Source: Tuctoria greenei | Taxonomy: Eukaryota > Streptophyta > Magnoliopsida > Poales > Poaceae | Direction of reading: 5' to 3' | Assembly: GCA_036927565.1 (NCBI GenBank) | Contig: JAYESD010000007.1 | Coordinates: forward strand, 128,500,230-128,564,229 | Length of the DNA stretch: 64,000 nt | Part shown: positions 55,324 to 64,000 of the stretch, one piece after another | Layout: every line of letters starts with the position of its first letter | How positions within the stretch are numbered: the stretch's first letter is position 1 | Notes under the pieces: model-generated | Told to the model about the DNA's origin: nothing | Databases searched by the model: none | The model's input: only the letters and a program-made list of their open reading frames with translations | Translations under genes and position numbers: made by a program

Positions 55324-58300
55324 CTACCTTGGGTCAAACAAGAAACAAAACACACTTAGCCTGGTTCCGTACCCTAAGGGTGTACTTGTTTCACCTGTAC
55401 CTCGAACCCATAATGAAAGACATCTTTGTGTAAAAACAGACTCCACGTGCATTTGCATTTGCTTTGTACAAACTTGTTGGGATTCCGCAACTCTGCCACT
55501 TCGCATCTCCTCCAAGGATCTTCTGGCCGCCGCAAGCTCCAAATTCTCCCGAGCAAGACGCTCACCTCTTTGGCGTTCTGTTGAATCTTTTCAGCAACCT
55601 TCCTTTCGAGTTTGTTGAGCTCCTCCTCTCGGAGGTGGATCTTGTTCCGGCGGTCAACCAGGTCCTTCTCCCGGCCCTGCACTTTCTTCTCTCTGGCAGC
55701 AATTTCATCCTCCCTCTTATGGAGGTCCTGTCCTCGCTGCCAGGCCTTCTTCTCCTCTTTCTCGCAGCGCTCATCCAACTTCTTGGTACGCTCCGCAAGA
55801 CTCTTGTCACCCAGAGTCAGCCTCTGAGTAAGCTCTTTCTCCCTCTTCACGAGGTCATCCCGCAGCTCTAGGAGTTTTTGCTCTTCATCCTCGAGCTTTC
55901 TCTATCGCTCCTCAAGAGCCTCCCGATGCTTGGCGAGACTAGCATGGATGGCGTCGATCCTCTCTTGGCGATCATCCGATGCGCTATTAGCAGCTTTGAC
56001 ATGTTTGTAGATGGCTCGAGACTGGTTGTCAAGGGATCGCGTCATGCTTTCCCTCTCATCCAGCAACTTACCCCAGTACTCCAGGCGGATCTGCTCCTTC
56101 CTCACCCACTCTTTGTCGTCAGCCAGCCTCGACTACGCCAGCTTGGTCTCGAATTGGAGACGGTTGTGCCACCACCTAAGAGTTTGACGCTCCTCCTTGA
56201 GAGCCTTGCTGTCGTGGTAAAAAACCAGTTGAACCTGGCGAAGACTGGAGCAGGCGTTGTCAATAGACAATGACAGAGGGATAGGGTCTGGACCTACCGG
56301 GGTCATCTTTGCCGTTTCCAGCGGGTTCTCCGTGACAAAAATTGGGTCCCACTCTACAAGAGCGGTTCCCTGAGCTTCCATGGCACTATGGCCGCCCTCT
56401 AGAATAGCCTCGGCCGCCGTTGAGGAAGGTCCTGCTATAGAAGTTTCATCCCCCGGAGTTGGCTCCGAAGGTCCCGCCACCAGGTCATCAACAACTGGCC
56501 CCTTAGGCGAGGGGCCGGCAGCTTCATCTTGGCACCCTGGCTCAGGCGTGGGCACCTCCGGGACTACTGCCTCCGGGGCAAGCATTGAAGATCTTGTCGG
56601 AGCTGAAGCCACTTCCAGCTCAGACGTCGGCGTCTCCTCTGTTGTCGGCTCAAGTGCTGGTGCTTCGACCATCAGGAACTCGGGCGCTGGCACCTCTACA
56701 GCAACAGGCTCAGGCGTAGGAACTTCTTCGACGACCGACTCGGGCGCCAGAACTTCATCAGCCACCAGCTCAACTGTCGGAGCTTCATCAACCACCGTCT
56801 CTACCGCTGGGGCATCATCAAACACCGGCTCCACTACCGGAACTTCAACAATATCTGGCTCTAGGACCGGAATTGCATATATCTCCGGTTCTGAGGTTGG
56901 AGCATCCACCATTTCAGCATCCAAACCCGGAGCTTCAACCTCCGGGGCAGGTGCCACTGGTACATCTTCATTCACGTGGTCCGGCGCTACCACGAGAGCT
57001 TCTGGGGATAAGTTAAGGTCCAAGACCACGACAGCTTGCGCCGGAGCTGTCGCAGCCTCAGCCACTCCTTGGGGCGGCGCTGGGATTGGAGTCGGAGCCT
57101 CCGCCTGCACAGCTTCAGATGTTGTAGCAGGAACAGGAGCTTCTGCCCCTCTCTTGGGTACCCTGTGGATGGAGGATGAAGACACTCAAAACACAGTTAC
57201 AACATGAAACAACCAATTGAGGTAAAAAACAAAATTTACCTTGGAAGGCTTCCGCACCAGTTAGCACGGAACCTCTTCTCTGGACGCTCAGGACTGGACC
57301 CAGTCGCCACTGGCATGTTAGTTCCGGAAGGTTCTCCAAAACTCGCCGCAACCGTCGGCGCTGCTTTGGTCGAGGCCCCCCTCGATCAGGAAGAACTTCC
57401 AGACCCAGAGCCTTCAACTGGTCCTGGTACTGTAGCCATACGACCGGAACTAGCACCCCGAGGAGATGCCGATGTTGGAGTGGATGCCGCCGTTGAAGAC
57501 CTCCCCCTCCGGGGAGAAGGAGCAGGCTTGACAGACCTCCCATTAGAGTGCTTCATCTTCTTTTTTTGGCTCGAGGGCTCGGCCAACTCTTTGCCCTTGC
57601 CCGCGACTTCAACTCTCTGTTCCGGGACGGAAGGGGGACCACCCTCAGAAGCTCCGGAGATCACCAACCCGGTGGTCGGACGCCTCTCAACAACACAAAG
57701 GTCATCAAGCACTGGCATTTTCTGTCGGAGCTCCCTGCTGAACTCTGCCTCCATGTTTAGAGGGAGGAAAGCCGCCGGTGGAGACAAGTAGTCACCCTCG
57801 ACATCGATGCCGTGCTAGAATTTCTTGAGGTGAATCTCCAACGTTGCGCATCCCAGGTTGGACTTCAAACTGGTTTCGATCTGGTCATCGTCCATCACAC
57901 TGTTGAGGGCCCAAGCAAGCTTCTCCCTCTTCTTTAGCGAAGCCCACCTGTTGGCCAGGAAGTTGAAAAATACCGCCTGAGGAGTCACCCCTCCTTCCAC
58001 GCATTGGCGGATCCTGGTCAGAGTAGGGTTGAAAGCGTTTGATAACACCGGAACTTCGCTCCAAGCTTCAGTGTTGATGTTGGGGAGGCCTACGGGCAAC
58101 TCCAGCCTCTTGTGCTCCTCTGTCCTAATGACAATCCATTCCTTCTTCCAGTCGTCCCACTTGCCAGAACGGAACGACCACAAGTACTTGTACGGGCACT
58201 TCTTGCGCTTCACAAAGTAATATAAGCCAAGGTACTCGTCACTCTTGATGGTGGTGTGGATGGTGAAGAAGGTGCGGAAGAGCTCGACACAGGGAGGAAT

Positions 58301-58419
58301 ACCCACCCACATCTCATAGAAGTGAACAAATATCGACACCAAAAGAATGGAGTGAGTGCCCGGGCCTTCTTCAAGTTGCTGTCGGTCTTAAGTAGGCTCC
58401 CGCAAAGACCCAACTCCAT
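55324..58419 (-). pseudogene. Antisense extra ORF of element C, spliced (Transposase_28-like)
   Basis: Same family as the G1 ORF at 16671-20084, here on the minus strand of the element. ATG at 58419 (MELGLCGSLLKTDSNLKKAR). About 200 bp of the N-terminal domain are deleted near 58330-58360. Then FVHFYEMWVGIPPCVELFRT, then LYYFVKRKKCPYKYL, then LAWALNSVMDDDQIE. Stop at 57815, then an Arg/Ser/Lys-rich segment, a 77-bp intron, VPKRGAEAPVP and a ~12-residue degenerate repeat (EPVVDEAP type; 56580-56950). VEWDPIFVTENPLETAK and a long charged coiled coil (RKEQIRLEYWGKLLDERES, then LTLGDKSLAERTKKLDER) follow. The C-terminal domain present in G1 is lost near 55470. Confidence 0.78.
57163..57239 (-). 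other. Intron in the antisense extra ORF of element C
   Basis: 77 bp on the minus strand: starts GTAAATTTTG after ...CTTCCAAG, ends TCATCCTCCATCCACAG before GGTACCC. Removing it keeps the frame (a split codon AG|G, then V P K R). The 78-bp intron in G1 is at the same place, so the intron is an old, shared part of the ORF. Confidence 0.8.
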
Positions 58420-58939
58420 CGCAGCACAAGCGGGGCTAGGGACAAAAAGCAAGCGAAAGTTTGGAGGATTTGAGCGTAAGATCGAATGAAGGCGTAAAGA
58501 ACCCCCAAACGGTGCACGCTTTCCTTTTTAAGTAAGCCCCCGCAACGCTTGGATGGAAACCGTAGAGGAGCTGACAATACAAGTCAAAAACTTCACCCTG
58601 CCAATGACGAGAGGGCCCAGGGCCACCCCGAAGATCAAGTCTAGGTCCTTACCCCAGGCGAACGGTTGTCATCATGAAAGGTGGGAAACCCAAAGGCGGC
58701 GGCCTGACAGGGCACGCAGAACCGATACGATTTTTATATCGGGAACTAGCGACCTTCAATTGTGTGAGATCCGCACGCCCAGATCTCACCTGCCGCATCT
58801 TGGATATGCCACGCGACGTTGGTCTAACTACGAACTACCGCCAACGGCACATCCGAAGACCTTTGAAGACGCGGCTCAAAAACCAAAGGATGGACCCACC
58901 TCCGGCGGAATGACTTCATCCAAAAGGTCTCTCGCAGAG
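58420..58939 (-). other. Promoter-side spacer of the antisense ORF in element C
   Basis: Lies between the antisense ATG and the polypurine tract. Matches 16148-16670 of G1. No gene; the promoter of the antisense ORF, if it has its own, should be here or in the 3' LTR. Confidence 0.5.
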
Positions 58940-58957
58940 GTGGGCCTAGGGGGCCAC
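58940..58957 (+). other. Polypurine tract of element C
   Basis: GTGGGCCTAGGGGGCCAC directly before the 3' LTR at 58958. G1 has the same tract inverted (GTGGCCCCCGGGCCT). Confidence 0.7.
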
Positions 58958-59810
58958 TGTCGGTACCCTGCGTACCGTATACCCCTTGGGATTACAAAAA
59001 GACCGAAGGAACTTCACCTGTCTGATTTGAAGATCTGCAAAGACCCCACGTGTCATACGGGACCGGACCTGCCTCCCATCTATGGTTAGTCCTGGTGCTG
59101 CAACGTGTATACTGCAACCAGACCTACATCCCGGACATGGGATAGCACCGGGCTACACACTTGAGCGGCACCTCCGGACCTAACCTTCGACAGAGGGAAG
59201 CTCCGGTACTGACACGTGTACATCTACACCGGACCTACCTATCCCAAGACGGATAGCTCCAATGCTGCCACATGTCCAAACGCCAGACCTTCAGCCTTAA
59301 CAATCAGACTGGTGGACCCCCAACGGCTCGAACCTTTAAGGGGCAATCAAAGACTTCAAGACCCGATTAGGTGTCATTAATACCATATTAATGACACATG
59401 ATCGGAAGGCCCCTAATACCGGTAATAGCATTGTCAAACCCATTACCATGCTATTAAGGGTAATTAATCTCTTTAATTGTATATTAAGCATCAGTAACCG
59501 TCAGGGCCACATGTCGGGCCAGGCTAACAGTGTAACGACTGGTCCTTGTACTATAAAAGGACTGGTCGACAATACACAAGGGACTCTCGGACGGTCTCTG
59601 GGATGAAAACTCTCTAGACGCTCTTAGACGCTCAAGATAATGGATACACACCCCGTGGAGTAGGGTATTACGCTAGGCGGCCCGAACCACGTAAATCCTT
59701 GTGTCCATTTGCCATACTCTTCGAAATCTATGCGCACCCAATACCGAACTATAAACTTCATGAGCTACCAACAGTAGTATCAGGAGAATTGCCAGAAAAA
59801 CACTCCGACA
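58958..59810 (+). repeat. 3' LTR of element C
   Basis: 853 bp, the same length as the 5' LTR, with scattered substitutions (for example TAGACCCCTCG versus TATACCCCTTG). TATAAAAG at 59552-59559. Confidence 0.93.
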
Positions 59811-59815
59811 TAAGT

Positions 59816-60339
59816 TAATTATGACTCATGGAGAGAGAAGATCAGGATTGCTTTGGCAGTCTCCAAATTAGATGTGACACTGATCAGACCCTGCCCTACT
59901 AAGACTCAGGTTTCTATGCCTATGACTGGAGAGACTGATGAGTCTTTTGAGTTGTGGAAGGGACAATTCCTTAGTCTCATGCACATGTATGAGAATGATC
60001 TAGCTAAATGGGACCACTCAAATAAGTTGATTATGATGATAATTAAGGGTTCCATCACTAATTCTATTCTGGAAGCAATTCCCGAATGTGACACCGCTAC
60101 TCAGTACCTCAACGAGATTGAGAAATAGTTTGCTAGCACCACTAAGTCCCTTAGTGACGTTGACCCAGTCAACCGCACTAATGGAAATCATAAGGGCAAG
60201 AATAAGGTTTCATGAACACATTCTTCTCAACAGAATGTGAAGATGGACAAAATTAGGTGCTACTTTTGCAAACAAGAAGGACACTACCAGAAGGATTGCG
60301 TAGGCTTCCTCAAATGGTGTCATAAGAAGGGTAATACTT
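59816..60339 (+). pseudogene. gag: Gag of element O, second part, with zinc knuckle
   Basis: Continues the gag cut at 38027. Frame 59853-60128 reads KLDVTLIRPCPTKTQVSMPM, then FELWKGQFLSLMHMYENDLA, then ILEAIPECDTATQYLNEIEK. Stops at 60126 and at about 60214. The same frame holds the knuckle CYFCKQEGHYQKDC at 60258-60299 (CX2CX4HX4C), then FLKWCHKKGN, a phrase typical of some copia families. Stop at 60337. Confidence 0.8.
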
Positions 60340-63011
60340 AGTTCAGAATTCTCTGTTTTCAGTATATTATCGGTCTACTTGTTAGATTAACTTAGTTGCA
60401 ATTGTGCAAAATTTGTACAGGGATTAAGTATGAGGAGGATTATAAGAGGAGGGATAAGGGTCGTTAAAGTCGCTAATGACCACGAAGCCGAAGTAAAAGC
60501 CAACTTAGAACTCCCATTAGTATTTCATGGCTTTGTACTTTTGTTTCACTATAATGCTTTATGTACCCTCATTTAGAGAAATTTGTATTAGTTTCATGCA
60601 TGGACTATTCAGAGTTGTGAGCCTTTTTGGCTAAATTAGTTAATAATAAGTTGTGTGTCTTGCCATCAGACAAGATGTTTTCTTTGTCCTCGCATGAAGA
60701 TACATCAAATTTCCATCATCAAACTAAGTGTTTCGTAAAGCGCATGAGAATCGATTGCAAAACAATGTCGAAATAATGGTACTACGTCATTAGACCATAT
60801 TTCGAGGGGGAGAATTGATTAGTGCGTTTCTTAATCGATTCCTCTCCACTAAGAATAACAAAACCTCAGCGAATGCATAACTAAATTCAGCATATGTTCA
60901 ATAAAACTAAGGTCCAATCATGTAAGGGAGTACTACGATCAGAATACCTCGCATTGAATTAGAATTACGTGACGTCCTTCAACTTAGTTGAATTAGCTCA
61001 TGAGTCGAGGCTTAAAAACCTCTATTCAAATGCTACATCGAAAATATAAATAGTTGGTGCCTAAAAACACCATATTAGAAAAGGACAAGACATAAATCCT
61101 CACTAATATTTCATATGAGGTTGTTGTTAAGTTGATTAGCCCAAACATCAGTAAGTAGCCATCTTGTGGCAATTCAGTAAGCTGACATTGTTTCCACCGT
61201 ATTTACCGACAGTTAGCTCAATGGAAGCAATATATGCTTGAATCAGGGGGAGTATGGTAATCTGAGATGACGATTGTGAGGAGAAGTGGGTGCATCCACT
61301 TACTTTCATGATTCATGAATCGTTCATCACGATACCTGCTGTTGTTGAGACAACACTATTATCTCAACACCTTTTGTTAGCTCTTCATTGGCATAAATAC
61401 TAAGACTTCTGTCTCACAGAAGCAACTTCAGTTAGCTTATTATTAGTTGCTGCTGAAAATGAAGAGCAACAATCGCCTCGATTAGTAAATAATGTGTTCA
61501 TAAGTGGATCTCGTAATAAGATCCATATTCAAATGAAGGGTGATCCTACCTCATTTGAAATAAGAAAATAAAGTTTGTACTTGGTCGACATTCCTCAAGG
61601 AGCCAAAACAGTAGACCGTAATGAGTCCACATTAGTAAACATGACTCTAGAGGGAAAAGTCATTTTTCGTTAAGGAGACATTGAGAACATTATTTGTTCT
61701 CATAATGCCTCAACTATCGATTCGTTAAAGAACCGATTAGATATTAGTAACACATTATGACTCAGTAATACATCGTACGAATGTAATAATGGCATTTCTT
61801 AAATGAGAACTATATAAGAACGTCTATATGACACAACCGAAAGGTCTTGTCATTAAGCATAAGGTACATAGAGATACAAGTTAAGACAGTTCATTTTCAT
61901 TCATGAACTAAATAAGGCCTTGTTGGCAATAGGTATCTCATGTTCAATAGATCAATTAGTAAGTTTGGGTTATCACAACCAAGGAGGAGAATTTAGCTTC
62001 GTACTTTGTAAATGGCATGTTACTTACAAGTAATCATGTTGATTTACTATTCGATTTTTGTCCTCTGATTTTGATGTTAAGGGGCATCAAGCTCATAAGG
62101 CATACTTGTGTTGTACTTGAAAAGTATGACGTGTATGCAAATAAATAGTCTGCTCAGAAAAGTCAAGGTTAATTAATATTGGAACCAATTAGAAAATGTT
62201 CGAACACAAGACGGTTCCAAGGACTTCTACTGTTAGAAGTTTTTTAAGTTGCTCAAACAATTAGTCATCTTGACATAGATTAAGAAACTGGGTTATTTTG
62301 GCAAAAGTTAGTCCAATCCAAGGTTTTGGAATGGAGATAAGAGTTAATCTGCAGTTATGCAATTAACTAAGATCTCATGATAATATTAGTATTTTAATGA
62401 GCCATGGATCATTAAAACTGAGTTTCTACGAGATTTGTAGTAAAATCCTCATTAGTAAAATAACACTCGCAGTAGGAGCTTTGTTGAGGAACTAGCTCCA
62501 AACCTAAAGTCACCGCATCGTGAATGATGTATACTAAATTAAGATGAGACCACTGAGCACACACCATATGAAACCTGGGTTAAGTGTGGTTGATAGCATA
62601 GAACCACCTAAGATCATGTACTTCTGAGGCAACAAGTTAAATGTGGCGCCAAACACATTGACGTCAATTGTGTGTTGCAAAAGAAGTAAATCCAGGAACA
62701 TGCTAAATATTGATAATTGGGCAATCAGATTCATGCGAATCCTCGCGGTACCGCATACAAAAGGACTTCCACCCAATGTGTTCGGAGAACACATTACGCG
62801 TATGAGTTTAAGGAAGAACCTATGATCTCCTGGATATTTAGGGGCCAAACTCAGTTTTAGGATATGTTTCTAAGTGTGAGATATAATGTGGTCGTTGAGT
62901 CAAGCAGTACGTAACTGGCTGTCTTCGATGCACCGTTCCCTTTATGTCAAGCATGAGGAAATAATATCAAAAGTCTATGTGCTTAGAAGATCGGCTTATG
63001 TGACCTGTGAT
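60340..63011 (+). pseudogene. pol: Decayed pol of element O
   Basis: No long frame survives, but copia RT pieces are legible: at 61778-61875 AFLK-ELYKNVYMTQPKG (the AFLNGELEEEVYMTQPEG region, with a stop at the dash), and at 62002-62045 YFVNGMLLTSN, the remains of the YVDDILLASN active site. GELNKAL-type and CKWHVT-type fragments lie between. Protease and integrase were not recognised with confidence in 60340-61770. RNase H is expected at 62100-63000 but I could not read it. Confidence 0.65.
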
Positions 63012-63023
63012 CAAGGGGGAGAA
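63012..63023 (+). other. Polypurine tract of element O
   Basis: CAAGGGGGAGAA directly before the 3' LTR start at 63024. Confidence 0.85.
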
Positions 63024-63535
63024 TGTTAGAAATTAATTAAGGTGGTCACAGTATAATTAGGGGTTGGTTACTTTTGTGACCAACCCGGACTCTATCTTCC
63101 CCAACTATCCTGATCGGGGACAGAACCCCAACTAATTCGGTTTGGGGTGGGCCCCCTCGGGTGCCCTCTCACCTCTATATAAGGAGAGCCCTGCTCTCAT
63201 AATTTGCAATCAATATAATCCCGAAATTAGTTAAGGAGCACCAATCACTCAAGAGGGAAATTCGGGGAATGTTCCATCGCCCACAAGTTCACAGGAGAAG
63301 GCATAAGGAGGAGGCACCGGTGGTACTCGACACCTCTACACCAAGTGAACTTCACTAACATGCATCTCCATGGCGTCATCTTCATCTACATCTCAAGGTA
63401 CAACCCCAGGTATGAACTTCCCCTTCTGATTACTCTCACCAAAGTAGATTAGGACTTGATTATACTCTCTGTTAAGCACTAGCCGAAACCCTAATAGTCA
63501 ATTAGGGCATTAGCAATGCACCTAAAAATTTAACA
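63024..63535 (+). repeat. 3' LTR of element O
   Basis: 512 bp, TGTTAGAAATT...TTTAACA. It aligns without gaps to 23176-23687, with a little over thirty substitutions by eye. Followed by ATACG at 63536-63540. Confidence 0.93.
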
Positions 63536-63717
63536 ATACGGAGTTGTGCTTCCTGCGTGGTCGCCACTCCCCGGCATGGTGTGCACCACACGTGGTCAAC
63601 ATGCTACGCGCCGGCAACTACGATGAGTTTGCACGATTCGATGAGCACACGTTCGACACCTACATGGACCCAGAGCTGGCCCAGGACGTGGCGAGCTTCC
63701 ACCTCGTGCAGGGTGAT
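63536..63717 (+). pseudogene. AP2/RAV-like transcription factor, second part
   Basis: Resumes the frame broken at 23175. Reads ELCFLRGRHS, then VVNMLRAGNYDEFARFDEHT, then MDPELAQDVASFHLVQGD. FLR...VVNMLRAGNYDEF resembles the E-FL-...EIVDMLRKHTY-(D/E)EL linker that follows the AP2 domain in RAV-type proteins, which supports the AP2 call on the other side. No B3 domain is seen. The reading frame runs on to 63843, but after about 63718 it no longer looks like this family and may be another element. Confidence 0.55.
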
Positions 63718-64000
63718 TGTGACGCCCGGTTCCGAAAAAAGAACCAAGCTAATGCATATGTGTGCCCAGGATGTTCAACACACATACACGAGTGCATTCA
63801 CAAAAGAGTATACAGAAAATTACCACAGAACAAGATTAATTAACCAAATTTTATTAAACAAAACATATTATCCTCAAATACACTCTCTAATGATTATTAA
63901 TGACAAGTTCAACTAATGCAGCGGAAATACTCTAATTAAGCAAACTAAACAGCTAGGCAGCATAAGCAATAGGGTATAGCGCAGCTCCAATCAACACCAC
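63718..64000. other. Possible start of another LTR element at the right edge
   Basis: TGTGACGCCCGGTTCCGAAA at 63718 resembles the start of many grass gypsy LTRs. The following AT-rich sequence with ATTTTATTAAACAAAA and GCAGCGGAAATAC has the look of LTR DNA. No second copy or TSD is visible, so this is a suggestion. Confidence 0.35.

Larger units (their letters stand above)
38028..59810 (+). mobile_element. Tat-like gypsy retrotransposon C, with element D inside
   Basis: 853-bp LTRs at 38028-38880 and 58958-59810. Flanks GAAGT (38023-38027) and TAAGT (59811-59815), a 5-bp duplication with one mismatch. Own length about 11.5 kb after removing D and one CACTA. Order: gag, protease, RT-RNase H, integrase (plus strand), then an intron-bearing extra ORF on the minus strand, then a purine tract and the 3' LTR. 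Integrase after RNase H makes it Ty3/gypsy; an antisense extra ORF before the 3' LTR is known from some Tat-lineage elements (for example Grande). It sits in gag of O. Confidence 0.93.
23176..63535 (+). mobile_element. Outer copia retrotransposon O, interrupted by elements B and C
   Basis: LTRs of 512 bp each (23176-23687 and 63024-63535), TSD ATACG on both sides, iMet-type primer site at 23689, purine tract at 63012. Its own DNA is 23176-23903, 35738-38027 and 59816-63535, about 6.7 kb, after removing B (23904-35732) and C with D inside (38028-59810). Gag has a CCHC knuckle and RT remnants are of copia type. By eye the two LTRs differ at a little over thirty of 512 sites, so O is older than B. 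Confidence 0.92.

Overview
The window looks like intergenic DNA from a large-genome grass (Poaceae). This is an inference from the element types: Sirevirus-like Ty1/copia elements, Tat-like Ty3/gypsy elements with an antisense extra ORF, long LTRs, and a broken AP2/RAV-like host gene. No bacterial operons, rRNA, tRNA or CRISPR were recognised. Almost everything is LTR retrotransposon, mostly nested.

Left part (1-22926). A minus-strand copia element (A) runs from before the window start to 9443. It abuts 9938-14247, which looks like a very long minus-strand gypsy-type LTR. From 14248 to 21374 lies the 3' end of another old gypsy element (G0), with its polypurine tract and an LTR bounded by TGTTGA/TCAACA. 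G0 is interrupted at 15289-20177 by G1, a deleted minus-strand Tat-like element. G1 keeps one LTR, a stub of the other, and an intron-containing extra ORF that reads on the plus strand. 21375-22926 holds no recognisable gene.

Right part (22927-64000). An AP2/RAV-like transcription-factor pseudogene begins at 22927. It is cut at 23175 by a 40-kb retrotransposon nest and resumes at 63536. The outer element O (copia, 23176-63535, target-site duplication ATACG) has about 6.7 kb of its own DNA. Two elements sit inside O. B is a young minus-strand Sirevirus (23904-35732, TSD CCAAT) with long gag and pol frames and an env-like third ORF. C is a plus-strand Tat-like gypsy element (38028-59810, TSD GAAGT/TAAGT). 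C is itself split in its RNase H coding region by D, a plus-strand copia element (43231-53502, TSD CACTA) of the same family as A. Insertion order from the nesting is O, then B and C, then D within C. The LTR pair of B differs at about ten sites by eye and that of O at more than thirty, which fits.

Features most worth attention: a series of hairpins with a conserved loop in O's leader; the antisense spliced ORF carried by C and G1; short palindromes in B that have entered its gag coding sequence as an RTSP repeat; palindromes of a different sequence in C; and repeated CACGTG boxes in the U3 of C and G1.
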